Shown: positions 16,026-25,774 of the stretch, in pieces
How positions within the stretch are numbered: position 1 is the first letter of the stretch
How the letters are laid out: each line of letters starts with the position of its first letter
Assembly: GCA_000435835.1 (NCBI GenBank)
Contig: FR883370.1
Location: forward strand, 30,618-94,617
Direction of reading: 5' to 3'
DNA from: Clostridium sp. CAG:221
GTDB lineage: Bacteria; Bacillota; Clostridia; Clostridiales; Clostridiaceae
DNA length: 64,000 nucleotides
Made by a program: the position numbers and the translations under genes
The notes under the pieces: model-generated
Seen by the model: the letters and a program-made list of their open reading frames with translations, nothing else
What the model was told of the DNA's origin: nothing
Database searches by the model: none

Positions 16026-16086
16026 ATCTCCTCACCTTCCATCCATATAGTCTATATGTAAAATTATACCATTTTATATAAAAATA

Positions 16087-16115
16087 AGGATATAATAATT
16101 TAATTATTATATCCT
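16087..16115 (-). terminator. Terminator of the YeiH-family gene
   Basis: AGGATATAATAATT pairs perfectly with AATTATTATATCCT, leaving a 1-nt centre. It lies directly after the transporter's stop codon. Confidence 0.55.
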
Positions 16116-16125
16116 AAAAATCTTC

Positions 16126-17133
16126 TTATACTATAAATATACTTATTAAAATCACTGCTGAAATTATTTGTAATACACCTACAAATAATCCATAAAGAGA
16201 AACTGCCTTCCCTTGCTTAATTAGGTCTTTTACATTAACTTTTAAACCTATTGCCGCTAAAGCAAATATTTCAAGCTTATTACTTACAGCCTTACATACA
16301 TCTGATAAGGCTGGTGAAATAATACCTATTGAAAATAATGCACATGTAATAAAGAATCCTATTACATACCAAGGTACTTTAACTTTCCCTTTCTTTACAT
16401 CTTTAATTTCTTCTTCAACTATTTCCTCATTAGTTTTATGTTTTAAATGTCCAAATATCAATACAACAACTACTAATAAAATAACTCTTACTATTTTAAA
16501 TATTGTTGCTAAGTCCTTTACCTCTTCACTTACCATGGCTCCACTGGCAACAACTTGTCCGACAGATTGTAATGTACCACCAATTAATCCCGATGTCTTC
16601 ATAGGTTCTAAATTATATAATAAGTTAGCTATTAGTGGTAGTAAAAACATTAAAAATATACCTGTAACATTTACTATGGTAATTACAATGCCTTTTTCTT
16701 TATCATCTGCATCTATAACCGGTGCTGTAGCTGCTATAGCCGATGAACCACACACAGCATTACCACTAGCCATCATAAATCTAAAGTTTTGTCCAAAGCC
16801 AAGTTTTTTTCCTATATATAAAGCACCAATTATAGTTATAGTCATTTGTACAACTATAAATGTAATGCCTCCTATACCTAATTCCATAAGTGTTGAAACA
16901 CTTAATGTAGCTCCTAATAATACTATTGAATACGATAATAAATCAGTTTCGGAAAATTTATAACCTTTTTGGAATATATCTTGATTTAAGAATAAATTCC
17001 CTACAAACATTCCTAAAAATATAGCTATTGTTGCGGCTCCAAGTTTAGGTATAAATCTTCCTAATAATATCCTTATTATTCCAACTGATACTGATACCAC
17101 TAGACCTGGAAATATTTCTTTTATTTTTCTCAT
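16126..17133 (-). CDS. YeiH-family putative sulfate/sulfite exporter
   Basis: The 335-residue protein is almost wholly hydrophobic, with about ten transmembrane helices. It carries the UPF0324 features LLSYSIVLLGATLSV, GNAVCGSSAIAATAPVI around residue 145 and LIGGTLQSVGQVVASG around residue 183. A divergent LysR regulator 180 bp away is the usual partner of YeiH in many bacteria. Substrate evidence for the family is limited. Confidence 0.88.
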   Translation of the reverse strand: MRKIKEIFPGLVVSVSVGIIRILLGRFIPKLGAATIAIFLGMFVGNLFLNQDIFQKGYKFSETDLLSYSIVLLGATLSVSTLMELGIGGITFIVVQMTITIIGALYIGKKLGFGQNFRFMMASGNAVCGSSAIAATAPVIDADDKEKGIVITIVNVTGIFLMFLLPLIANLLYNLEPMKTSGLIGGTLQSVGQVVASGAMVSEEVKDLATIFKIVRVILLVVVVLIFGHLKHKTNEEIVEEEIKDVKKGKVKVPWYVIGFFITCALFSIGIISPALSDVCKAVSNKLEIFALAAIGLKVNVKDLIKQGKAVSLYGLFVGVLQIISAVILISIFIV

Positions 17134-17312
17134 CCTATTTCCTTCCTTTTCTTATGTTTAAAAGATTTATTTTAGAATTCTATTCCCTTAGATGTTACTT
17201 GTATAGTATAATCTTCATAGATTCATAAGTAAAATAAATATTAAAAATAAATATCATTAACATTTTTGATAGTACGCTTATATTTTTATTATCACTCTAA
17301 AAGGAGAATATT

Positions 17313-18206
17313 ATGCTAGAAGAATTAAAAACTTTTATTGCAGTAGTAGAATATAAAAACTTTACCAGAGCTGGAGAATACTTAAAGTTATCACAACCAA
17401 GCGTTAGTACACATATAAAAAATTTAGAAAGATCCTTTGGTGTTACCTTAATAAATCGTTCTGTTAAACAAAAAACTATATTTATAACAGAAAATGGATA
17501 TAAATTATATGAAAGAGCAAAGGAAATAATAAATTTACTTGACATTACATATATGGAAGTTAAGGATAATAGTAATTCATTAAAAGGCACTTTAAAGGTA
17601 GGTGCAAGTCTTACCATAGGAGAATATTTTCTTCCTAAATTCCTTTCACTTTTTTCAAAAAAATACCCTGACATAGATGTGGAAATTATTATTGAAAACA
17701 CTTCATTAATATGTTCACATTTAAAAGACTTAACTCTTGATATTGGACTTATAGAAGGAACTCCTTCCACCGGAAGCTTTAATCAAGAATATTTCCTAAA
17801 GGATCAATTGGTCTTAGCCTTTAATCCTAATAATAGTGAACTTACAAATATCCAGTCCTTTGAAGAGCTAAATAATCATTTATGGGTTGTAAGAGAGGAT
17901 GGTTCAGGTACTAGGGAATATTTCAATATGTTCTTAGAAAGCAATAAGATAATTCCTAATAAAATATTAGTTTTAGGTAGTAACTACGCTATTAAAGAAG
18001 CTGTAAAAAACAACCTTGGAATCACTCTTACATCAAGTCTAGTTACTGAAGAAGCTGTTGCAAATGGAGAAATCTGTATTAATAACTTTAATGATGAATA
18101 TAACAGATATTTCTCTTATATAACACCAAAAAACATTACTATGTCAAAGGCAATTCAAGTTTTTATCGATGAATTAAATAACTTTTCCAAAAAAACTAAC
18201 TGTTAA
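17313..18206 (+). CDS. LysR-family regulator, partner of the YeiH transporter
   Basis: The winged helix-turn-helix is at the N-terminus (LEELKTFIAVVEYKNFTRAG, then LKLSQPSVSTHIKNLE), followed by the LysR substrate-binding domain (LKGTLKVGASLTIGEYFLP, then LDIGLIEG). The 297-residue length is standard. Divergent placement suggests it controls the transporter and itself. CysL/YeiE-like regulators of this group sense sulfur metabolites; that is family inference. AAAAGGAGAATATT precedes the ATG. Confidence 0.88.
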   Translation: MLEELKTFIAVVEYKNFTRAGEYLKLSQPSVSTHIKNLERSFGVTLINRSVKQKTIFITENGYKLYERAKEIINLLDITYMEVKDNSNSLKGTLKVGASLTIGEYFLPKFLSLFSKKYPDIDVEIIIENTSLICSHLKDLTLDIGLIEGTPSTGSFNQEYFLKDQLVLAFNPNNSELTNIQSFEELNNHLWVVREDGSGTREYFNMFLESNKIIPNKILVLGSNYAIKEAVKNNLGITLTSSLVTEEAVANGEICINNFNDEYNRYFSYITPKNITMSKAIQVFIDELNNFSKKTNC

Positions 18207-18209
18207 TGA

Positions 18210-18240
18210 AAAAACATGGATTAATATAATCCATGTTTTT
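18210..18240. terminator. Bidirectional terminator between lysR and cls
   Basis: AAAAACATGGATTA pairs with TAATCCATGTTTTT around a 3-nt loop between convergent genes. Confidence 0.8.
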
Positions 18241-18244
18241 CCTT

Positions 18245-19672
18245 TTATAATATTGATGAAAATAGTTTTGATAAACCTTCTTTAATTTTCGTTTTATTAT
18301 TTCTTCCTTTATACATTTTCAAAGTAAGCTGATTGCTTTTTAGGATATCTTTCTCAAATTGTTTTTTCTGCTTGCATGCTATGTCACTAGAATATATGTA
18401 TGCATTTATTTCAAAGTTTAGCTCAAAACTTCTAGTATCCATATTAGCCGTACCTACAGAGCAAATTTCATCATCTATAACAAGAGTTTTGGCATGTAAG
18501 AATGCATTTCTATCATAATGATATATCTTTACACCAAAATCTAAAAGATCACCTGCATAGGAAAGATTAGCCCAATAAACAAATGGATGATCTCCTTTTC
18601 CAGGAATCATTATTCTTACATCCACACCAGATAATGCAGCAAGCTTTAATGCATCAGATATACTATTATCTATAATTAAATATGGAGATTGTATATAAAT
18701 ATACTTTTTTGCTTTTTGAATCATTTTTAAATACGCAAGCTTAATTTCAAATCTATCACTAAGATTTGGTCCACTTGATAATATTTGAATACCTTTATTT
18801 CCTGTACATACTCTGCTCTCTTCTTCAACTATATGTTCTATATCCACTTCTTCTTTAGTAGCATATCTCCAATCGGCTAGAAATCTTAAATTTAAATCCT
18901 TAACAGCATCTCCTTCTATTTTTACATGAGTATCTCTCCAGTAGCCAAACTTCTCGTTCTTACCTAAATATTCATCTCCAACATTAAAGCCTCCAACAAA
19001 GCCTATTTTATTGTCAATAACAACAATCTTTCTATGATTTCTAAAATTCATATTTAGATTTATTATCTTAAGCCATGATGGGAAGAACTCACCAGTTTTA
19101 CCTCCTACTGAAATGAAATTTTTAAGGACCCTCTTATTTAAAGTCCTGCTACCAACAGAATCATATAAAAGCCTTACATCTACACCTTTTGCAGCTTTTT
19201 CTTCTAAAATTGAAAGTATTTCACTTCCTATTCCATCGATCTTAAATATATAAAATTCTATATTGATACACTTTTCAGCCTTTCTTAAAGCATCCAATAA
19301 AGCAGTGAAGAATTCTTTTCCATCGCTATACATCATAACTTCATTATTTTCCCTATAAGGCGAATGTCCCATTTGCTCTATGGAATTAATCATATCAAAG
19401 TTTTTATTATCTTTTTCAATATAACCTTCTTTATGTATCTGCTTTATATAATCCTTAAATAATTTTGCTTCAATTTCTTTAATACCAAACATATTGGAAT
19501 TATTCATTTTTCTTCCTACTAATAAAAATGCAATAAATCCTATCACTGGAGCAATATAAATTACTAGCACCCAGGCTATTATGCTATTGGCAGATCTCTT
19601 TTCTTTAAAAATCATATAAAAAATAGCCAAAAAATTTATTATATTTATTATCATCATTATTATTTGAACCAT
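18245..19672 (-). CDS. cls: Cardiolipin synthase
   Basis: Two N-terminal transmembrane helices are followed by two phospholipase D domains with HKD motifs: NHRKIVVIDNKIGFVGGFN near residue 215 and LHAKTLVIDDEICSVGTANMD near residue 395. The enzyme joins two phosphatidylglycerol molecules to form cardiolipin at the membrane. The ATG at 19672 is preferred over an upstream GTG that lies in the AGAGGTGAT ribosome-binding site. The length of about 475 residues is typical. Confidence 0.92.
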   Translation of the reverse strand: MVQIIMMIINIINFLAIFYMIFKEKRSANSIIAWVLVIYIAPVIGFIAFLLVGRKMNNSNMFGIKEIEAKLFKDYIKQIHKEGYIEKDNKNFDMINSIEQMGHSPYRENNEVMMYSDGKEFFTALLDALRKAEKCINIEFYIFKIDGIGSEILSILEEKAAKGVDVRLLYDSVGSRTLNKRVLKNFISVGGKTGEFFPSWLKIINLNMNFRNHRKIVVIDNKIGFVGGFNVGDEYLGKNEKFGYWRDTHVKIEGDAVKDLNLRFLADWRYATKEEVDIEHIVEEESRVCTGNKGIQILSSGPNLSDRFEIKLAYLKMIQKAKKYIYIQSPYLIIDNSISDALKLAALSGVDVRIMIPGKGDHPFVYWANLSYAGDLLDFGVKIYHYDRNAFLHAKTLVIDDEICSVGTANMDTRSFELNFEINAYIYSSDIACKQKKQFEKDILKSNQLTLKMYKGRNNKTKIKEGLSKLFSSIL

Positions 19673-19754
19673 TGCTATCACCTCTTTTTTTATTATGCCT
19701 ATTTACCTCATTAATTAAGTATAATAAAAAAATTAACTTTAGTTAAGTTACTTT

Positions 19755-19997
19755 TTAAAAATTTTCTTTCCATACTGGCATTGACTTCATATATTCTAAT
19801 ACTTTTTTCCTAGCAAAATTCTTATCTATCTTTTCACTTTCTGACATATATTCAGCCATTCCCTCTACAGCTTCATCAAATGATTTCATGCTGCCATCTT
19901 CTTTTGCACAATAAACACAATAATCTTTACTTTCATCTCCCATGGCAAAATCATTTTTCTTATTCATAGGCATTCCGCAACATATGCACTTTTTCAT
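19755..19997 (-). CDS. Small putative zinc-ribbon protein
   Basis: The protein has about 80 residues. Its N-terminal CICCGMPMNKK and a later YCVYCAKEDG give a four-cysteine ribbon, followed by a FDEAVEGMAEYM helix and a C-terminal PVWKENF. This matches the small zinc-ribbon family found widely in Clostridia. The ATG at 19997 is chosen because AAGGAGTGATATAT precedes it. Function unknown. Confidence 0.75.
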   Translation of the reverse strand: MKKCICCGMPMNKKNDFAMGDESKDYCVYCAKEDGSMKSFDEAVEGMAEYMSESEKIDKNFARKKVLEYMKSMPVWKENF

Positions 19998-20132
19998 ATA
20001 TATCACTCCTTATTTTTTTGTAAATTCTATCCTCTTTTTTATTTTTATTCATTCTACTATATACTATATGAAACTATATGAAAGTTAACCATAAATACTT
20101 TTCACAAGTTTAGTTAATTATGAATAATTATA

Positions 20133-20177
20133 AAACTCACAGAATTTTTAAAACTTATTTTTAAACTCTGTGAGTTT
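20133..20177. terminator. Hairpin, possible degenerate relative of the dispersed repeat
   Basis: AAACTCACAGA and TCTGTGAGTTT form an 11-bp stem. The surroundings (TTAATTATGAATAATTATAAAACTC before it; GAGTTTATTCCTCAATTTATC after it) resemble the arms of the three repeat copies at 31150, 41361 and 59547, but are too diverged to be sure. It may simply be the terminator of the 20226-20867 gene. Confidence 0.45.
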
Positions 20178-20225
20178 ATTCCTCAATTTATCATTTATTT
20201 TTAATTTTTTATTTTTAATTTTCAA

Positions 20226-20867
20226 TTACTTAAACATTTCTTTAAAAAATCTCACTGCTCGCTTGTCTTTAATTACTATTTTACTCTCATCTTTTAAAAT
20301 AAAAATAAATTCAAAATCCTGACTATAAGTAGTAAAGTTTATTTCCTCATCATAAAAAATATAGTCATCTATTACTATCCCTTTATCAAACTTGCCAACT
20401 CTTAATCCAAATATGCTGCTATTTTCATTATCATTGTAGCTTACACCATATACAATTGTTCCATCTTGCTGCTTTCTTACATCTATATGTTTACTATATA
20501 AGCTATCAATTATTACTAAAATTATAGGGAGTATCAATATTACTTTCGCAACTTTGCTAGATATAAAGCTTACATCATATCCTAACATATATATTGAAAA
20601 TAATATATATACAAAGCAAAAAACATAAATATCTATTAATATTTCTATCTTTGGATTCAAGCCTAAAAAGTTTAATTTTTTTAATTTAATTATTTTTATA
20701 TTTTTATAAAATTTATCAAAAAAATATCTGTCTAACATTATATTAACAGGTATCTGTAATATAATTATCACAATCTTAATTAATAGTGATCTTGAAGATA
20801 ACATGATAACTATAGCCATTGCCATACTTATAAAGATGTATGCATACTTTATTATTGCCTTATTCAT
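20226..20867 (-). CDS. Membrane protein of unknown function
   Basis: The protein of about 213 residues begins at the ATG at 20867, preceded by TGGAGTGAAAAT; an in-frame ATG 14 codons upstream has no usable site. Two membrane helices lie near residues 5-45 and two more near 80-130, followed by an 80-residue soluble C-terminal domain with a GKFDKGIVIDDYIFYDEEI segment. It resembles a DUF5673-type layout, but I cannot assign it firmly. Confidence 0.6.
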   Translation of the reverse strand: MNKAIIKYAYIFISMAMAIVIMLSSRSLLIKIVIIILQIPVNIMLDRYFFDKFYKNIKIIKLKKLNFLGLNPKIEILIDIYVFCFVYILFSIYMLGYDVSFISSKVAKVILILPIILVIIDSLYSKHIDVRKQQDGTIVYGVSYNDNENSSIFGLRVGKFDKGIVIDDYIFYDEEINFTTYSQDFEFIFILKDESKIVIKDKRAVRFFKEMFK

Positions 20868-20978
20868 ATTTTCACTCCATTGATATCTATTGCTTTTAAA
20901 AAAAGCCATCCTAAAGTATTTATATTCTATTTAACTAATAATTATTGCCCCAATTACTTATTTATATAAAATAAAAAA

Positions 20979-21001
20979 GAGAAGATTATCTAATCTCCTC
21001 T
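20979..21001 (-). terminator. Terminator-like hairpin
   Basis: GAGAAGATTA pairs with TAATCTCCTC with one mismatch, just beyond the stop codon of the BFD-like gene at 21012. Confidence 0.5.
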
Positions 21002-21011
21002 AAAAAAACTA

Positions 21012-21185
21012 CTATTTATTTTCATCTATTAGTTTTTCTATGTTTCCTTTACATCTTGCTCCTCTACAGCATCCTGCTCCAGCACCTGTAGCTTCTTTAA
21101 CTTCTTCATAAGTTTTAGCTCCATTTTTAACTGCTAAAACTATTGTTTCTTTTGTTACTTTGTTACATAAACATATATTACTCAT
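21012..21185 (-). CDS. BFD-like [2Fe-2S]-binding protein
   Basis: The 57-residue protein begins MSNICLCNKVTKETI, with a CxC pair, and has AGCCRGARCKGNIEKLI at the end, which supplies the other cysteines. This is the bacterioferritin-associated ferredoxin fold, a small helix-turn-helix [2Fe-2S] domain. In other bacteria Bfd releases iron from bacterioferritin. The ATG at 21185 has AAGGAG upstream. Downstream lies its terminator, so it is a single-gene unit. Confidence 0.82.
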   Translation of the reverse strand: MSNICLCNKVTKETIVLAVKNGAKTYEEVKEATGAGAGCCRGARCKGNIEKLIDENK

Positions 21186-21220
21186 GTTTTTTCTCCTTAG
21201 TATAAACATTCTTTATCTTT

Positions 21221-21249
21221 ATTATTAACTAATAATTATTATTTGTCAA
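21221..21249 (-). promoter_or_regulatory. Promoter of the BFD gene with a Fur-box-like AT dyad
   Basis: TTGACA on the minus strand is followed after about 16-17 bp by TAATAAT. The spacer holds AATAATAATTATTAG, a palindromic pattern resembling Fur/PerR boxes. Iron regulation is plausible for a Bfd gene, but the AT-rich background makes this match weak. Confidence 0.4.
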
Positions 21250-21364
21250 TATACTTTTTTCTTTTGTTATACTAATGATACATAACACAATCTCCTTTAT
21301 TTTTATTTGCTTCCCTTAAAATATTGCTATTATATTTCTAAACCTGCTTTGCATTATGTATTTT

Positions 21365-21973
21365 TTAACAATTATATAATTCCTCTACTTTAGCCCAATT
21401 TATTATTTGCCATATGTTTTCCAGGTATTTTCCTCTAAGATTTTTATATTTCAAATAATAAGCATGTTCCCATACATCTATACAAAGAATTGGTTTAAGA
21501 CCACATCTAAGTGGTGTATCTTGATTTAGTGTACTCATAACATGTAATCTGCCACATTTCTCTTTCACAAGATAGCTATAACCTGAACCAAATCTATTTA
21601 AAGCATTTTCATTTATAAGTTCTATCAACTGTTCAAAGGAACCATACTGCTTCTTTATTCTATCCATTAGTTTTCCTTCAGGTTTTCTTTTAGGCTTAGG
21701 ATATAAAATTGAAAAGTATAAATTATGATTATATACTCCTCCTCCGTTATTTATCACTTTCTCCCTTATTTCCTTTGGTATTTTTTTAGGATTCATTAAT
21801 ATATCCTCTATGGTTTTACCCTTTGTAAAATTCTCATATCCTTTAAGCACCCTATTTAAATTATCAACATAGCCTTGTAAATGCTTAGTATAATGAATTT
21901 CTACCGTTTCTTTATCTATATAAGGTTCCAAAGCATTAAATAAATAGGGAAGATATATTTTTTCGTATTTCAT
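21365..21973 (-). CDS. Fe/Mn superoxide dismutase
   Basis: The protein of about 202 residues has the four metal ligands in place: His in VEIHYTKHLQGY around residue 27, His in GGVYNHNLYF around residue 79, and Asp and His in IDVWEHAYYLKYKNLRGKYL near residue 165. It converts superoxide to peroxide and oxygen in the cytoplasm. The ATG at 21973 is chosen for the GAAAGGAAG ahead of it. Iron versus manganese cannot be decided by eye. Confidence 0.92.
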   Translation of the reverse strand: MKYEKIYLPYLFNALEPYIDKETVEIHYTKHLQGYVDNLNRVLKGYENFTKGKTIEDILMNPKKIPKEIREKVINNGGGVYNHNLYFSILYPKPKRKPEGKLMDRIKKQYGSFEQLIELINENALNRFGSGYSYLVKEKCGRLHVMSTLNQDTPLRCGLKPILCIDVWEHAYYLKYKNLRGKYLENIWQIINWAKVEELYNC

Positions 21974-22035
21974 TAGACTTCCTTTCAATTTAATTACTAC
22001 ACTACTATATATGCAGAAATCCTTTTCATTTATCA

Positions 22036-23826
22036 CTATCCATTAAAAATCATATTTGATTTATTAAATTCACCATATGCCTTTATGATATTATATTTAT
22101 TTTTCCTATTGCTATGAAAACAAAAAAGTGTCTCATAAGATATTTTAATCAAATAATAATTATTCATCTCTATAAATCTATTAATTCCCTCATCACCATA
22201 CTGCATATTTCTAAGATTAAGTTTCTGCATAAGAAGCATCAAATGAATTATTACATCTCTTATATTATTAATATTTTTATTATTATTTAAATAATCCTTG
22301 CTATCTTCCATTAAATATTCATTATATCGTCTTATTTTTTTCACAAGCTGCCTTACTCCATCTTTAAGTCTATAAGGAAATATAATCTTATTTGCTATTA
22401 AAACTAATATCACTCCTGCTATGACATATATTATTCTTAAAAATATTAATACATTTATATTTTCAGTTAATGATGATACGCAAATTGATGCCACAGCTGC
22501 AAATAATGAAATTTTATAATATTCTTTAAATCCATATAAAAGATACAAAGCTCCTATTAGAATTAATATAGTTATAAGTTTATTATCAACTATATTAATA
22601 AGAATTCCTGTAACCAATATGGCTAATATATTTCCTTTAACTCTATCTCTTGCTTTTGTTATAGTATCTTCATAGTATGGTTGCATAATAGACATAATTG
22701 TTATAATTGCCCATATTATTTTATAAAATCCTAAAAACTCTCCTACTAAAAGTGCTATTGTCAATGTTATAGCCATTCTTATAGCAAACTTAAACCTTAT
22801 ACTATTTACATTAAAATATTCTTTAAAAACATTTTTAAATGTATCTAAATCAGATCTTTGCCACTGTTTATATACTTTATTAATTTCTCTTTTATTCATT
22901 TCAGCTAAACGCTTTAAATTTTTATATACTTCCATAAATATGTTACCAATAAGTTCAAAAATCTCACTCTTATTAATATTATCATTAATAAAATATTCTA
23001 CTTTTTCTTTTAAGTCCACCACATCTATATTTCCTGAAGTATATTTCTCAAAGTTATCTAACAACAACTCAATATCAGCAAGTTCCTTTTCCTTTATATT
23101 TTTTTCTGTAGCTATATCTTTTAAGAGCAAATTAAGATATTCTAAATTTATCAAAAGATTAAATTGAATGATTCCTATATTAGTAGTTAAATATTTTCTA
23201 TGTCTGCTTATATATATTTTATAAGTCAAATCTCTCATCTTTCCAGTACATTTATTTTTAAGCTCATCTGAATAATGATTTTCCCTAATATTTTTCACCT
23301 GCTCTTTTAACATATTTATATACACAACTATGCTGCTACCTAATACAGATTTTTCATTTATTTTCTTTATAAAGCTTGCTAAGACAATAACTGCCACTCC
23401 AAAAAGTACTGAGTAAAGCCTTTCTGGTAGCTCACTAAAAGATACTGTAGCATATTGAGTAAATATATAAAGCATAATAAATGGTTTATAAAAAGTTAAA
23501 TCATATTGTGAAATTATGCTGTACATTATTAGAAATATTGATATAAAATTTATTATTATTCCAGTATAAAGATTTAATGAGGATATAAATGAAGTAACCA
23601 CTATGAGCATATCTAAAATTATCAACCAAATAACTTTATAGAAAGTCTTAACATAAAAATTTTGCCTTCCTAATACTGTTGATGTTAATGCAATAGGAAA
23701 AGCTATCATTATATTTTTAACTCCAAATAATATCCATACGCCAAACATGGTAATAACTGCTACAGTACCATTCTTTAACATACTATATACATTAACATTA
23801 TATTTTTTTATTAAACTTTTAAGCAT
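22036..23826 (-). CDS. FUSC-family (aromatic acid exporter-like) membrane protein
   Basis: The 596-residue protein has two hydrophobic blocks, each with several transmembrane helices (about residues 15-160 and 345-480), separated by a helical cytoplasmic region. The second block starts with the FUSC signature FKFAIRMAITLTIALLVGEF and continues through MQPYYEDTITKARDRVKGN. FUSC proteins such as AaeB and YccS export aromatic acids or similar compounds; the substrate here is unknown. A hairpin spans the region immediately before the start codon. Confidence 0.8.
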   Translation of the reverse strand: MLKSLIKKYNVNVYSMLKNGTVAVITMFGVWILFGVKNIMIAFPIALTSTVLGRQNFYVKTFYKVIWLIILDMLIVVTSFISSLNLYTGIIINFISIFLIMYSIISQYDLTFYKPFIMLYIFTQYATVSFSELPERLYSVLFGVAVIVLASFIKKINEKSVLGSSIVVYINMLKEQVKNIRENHYSDELKNKCTGKMRDLTYKIYISRHRKYLTTNIGIIQFNLLINLEYLNLLLKDIATEKNIKEKELADIELLLDNFEKYTSGNIDVVDLKEKVEYFINDNINKSEIFELIGNIFMEVYKNLKRLAEMNKREINKVYKQWQRSDLDTFKNVFKEYFNVNSIRFKFAIRMAITLTIALLVGEFLGFYKIIWAIITIMSIMQPYYEDTITKARDRVKGNILAILVTGILINIVDNKLITILILIGALYLLYGFKEYYKISLFAAVASICVSSLTENINVLIFLRIIYVIAGVILVLIANKIIFPYRLKDGVRQLVKKIRRYNEYLMEDSKDYLNNNKNINNIRDVIIHLMLLMQKLNLRNMQYGDEGINRFIEMNNYYLIKISYETLFCFHSNRKNKYNIIKAYGEFNKSNMIFNG

Positions 23827-23868
23827 AAAAATAACTCTATCCTTTCCTTTATGGATAAAGTTATTTTT
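23827..23868 (-). promoter_or_regulatory. Hairpin abutting the FUSC start codon
   Basis: AAAAATAACTCTATCC pairs with GGATAAAGTTATTTTT with one mismatch. On the transcript it ends at the base before the ATG and encloses the only purine-rich Shine-Dalgarno-like stretch, AAAGGAAAGG. It could limit or modulate translation initiation. Confidence 0.4.
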
Positions 23869-23964
23869 GTCTTTATATGAATTTTTTATTTATTTTCTTA
23901 AGCTAAATTCATTATGTCTTTTACTTTTAATCATCTCTTATGAATAAAAAAGCTACTAAACTAT

Positions 23965-24408
23965 TTATATATCTAAAGGAATCTCTATGCCCCTATGCTC
24001 AACTGGTGTTGAAAAAACTATTTGTGTTTCAGTATTTCCAAACTTCTGTAGCTGCCCTATAAAGGCATCTAATTCTAAAGTTGTTTCATAAGCAACTTTA
24101 ATAAGCATTGAGTAAGCCCCAGTTACACAATTACATTCAATAACATTTGGACATGCATTTATAAAAGGATAAAATACTGGTTTTTCTTTTGGACTCATGG
24201 CTAAATTAATAAAAGCTGTTATATTGTATCCTAACTTCAATTTATCCACCTTGGCGCTATAGCCAGTAATAACTCCTGATTTTTCCAATTTATCAATTCT
24301 CGTTGCCACTGCTGGTGGTGATAAAAACACCTGTTCTGCCAGATATTTTAAAGGATACCTTGCATTTTCTTGTAATAGCTTTATAAGCTTTCTATCTATT
24401 TTATCCAT
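23965..24408 (-). CDS. Lrp/AsnC-family regulator
   Basis: The 147-residue protein has the Lrp helix-turn-helix (MDKIDRKLIKLLQENARYPL, then LSPPAVATRIDKLEKSGVI) and the RAM/AsnC ligand domain at the C-terminus. Family members respond to amino acids. The ATG at 24408 is preferred, preceded by GGGGGAG that overlaps an in-frame GTG. It lies divergent to the aspartase pseudogene, only 37 bp away, so it probably once regulated aspartate use. Confidence 0.87.
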   Translation of the reverse strand: MDKIDRKLIKLLQENARYPLKYLAEQVFLSPPAVATRIDKLEKSGVITGYSAKVDKLKLGYNITAFINLAMSPKEKPVFYPFINACPNVIECNCVTGAYSMLIKVAYETTLELDAFIGQLQKFGNTETQIVFSTPVEHRGIEIPLDI

Positions 24409-24444
24409 TAACACTCCCCCTTTTATTAAATATAAATCTCTCTT

Positions 24445-25704
24445 GCAGAAATAAAAAAAGCTGCAGCCTTAACAAATAGAAAATACAATAATTTAAATAA
24501 AGATATATCCCATGCAATAATTCTAGCTTGCGATGAAATAATACATGGAAAGCTCCATGATCAATTTATTGTGGATCCTATACAAGGTGGTGCAGGTACT
24601 TCAGCTAATATGAATATTAACGAAGTAGTTGCTAATAGAGCCATAGAAATATTAGGCGGTGAAAAAGGTAATTATGATATTGTAAACCCCAATGATCATG
24701 TAAATATGTGCCAATCCACCAATGATGTCTTTCCTACTGCTGGTTAGATTACTGCAATAAAAATGATACATCAAGTAATTTTACAGCTGGAAAGGCTATA
24801 TAACGCCTTAATTGCTAAATCATTTGCTTTTGAAAATATCCTAAAGATGGGACGTACTCAATTGCAAGATGCAGTGCCTGTACGCTTGGGACAATGCTTC
24901 AATGCTTATGCAACAATGGTTAGCCGTGATATAGATAGGCTCATTAAAAGCTTAGATGAAATGAAAACAGTAAACCTAGGAGCTACAGCCATAGGTACTT
25001 CCATAAATGCACCACTTTCATATGTAAAAAATATAGTTCCAACTTTAAAAACTGTAGTTAATTTAGACTTAAAGCAAGCTAGGGACTTAATTGACGCTAC
25101 ACAAAATATCGATTGTTTCGTTGCAGTATCTGGAATTCTAAAAACTTGTGCCGTTAATCTTTCAAAAATGTGCAATGACTTAAGACTTTTATCCAGCGGA
25201 CCAAAAACTGGTATTGGAGAAATAAATCTTCCTGCTAAGCAAAATGGTTCCTCCATAATGCCTGGCAAAATAAATCCTGTTATTCCAGAAGTAGTATCCC
25301 AAGTTACCTTTAATGTAATAGGAAATGATCTTACTATAACAATGGCTGCTGAAGCTGGACAATTGGAACTTAATGCTTTTGAGCCTATTTTATTTTATAA
25401 TCTCTTTGAATCACTAGAAACATTAAGCCATGCTATTTCAACCTTGGTAGATAATTGTATAATTGGCATAACTGCCAATGAAGATCATTGCTTGGAACTT
25501 CTTGAAGAAAGTGTTGGTATTGCTACTGCCTTATGCCCTTATATAGGTTATAAAAAATCTGCTGAAATTGCTAAATCATCATTAAAAACTGGTATTCCAA
25601 TAAGAAAGCTTGTACTAAAAAACGGCATTCTTACTAAAGAAAAATTGGACTCTATACTAAATCCAGCTACAATGACCACTCCAAAATATATAAGTGCTTC
25701 ATAA
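24445..25704 (+). pseudogene. aspA: Aspartate ammonia-lyase (aspartase) pseudogene
   Basis: From 24445 the frame reads as aspartase lacking roughly the first 45 residues: EIKKAAALTNRKYNNL, IVDPIQGGAGTSANMN and HVNMCQSTNDVFPTAG, then an in-frame TAG at 24745-24747, then the rest of the enzyme to the normal C-terminus, including the active-site GSSIMPGKINP loop. The open 313-codon part begins at 24763. The missing start, the lost upstream region and the nonsense codon show that the gene is dead, although most of its length is well preserved, so inactivation is recent. Confidence 0.85.
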
Positions 25705-25706
25705 AA

Positions 25707-25730
25707 AAAGGACAGCCTAAGCTGTCCTTT
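25707..25730 (+). terminator. Terminator of the aspartase pseudogene
   Basis: AAAGGACAGC pairs perfectly with GCTGTCCTTT around CTAA. Confidence 0.75.
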
Positions 25731-25774
25731 CTCAAATTCATTAAAGAAAAATAGTCCTCTAGTTTATCCTATTT

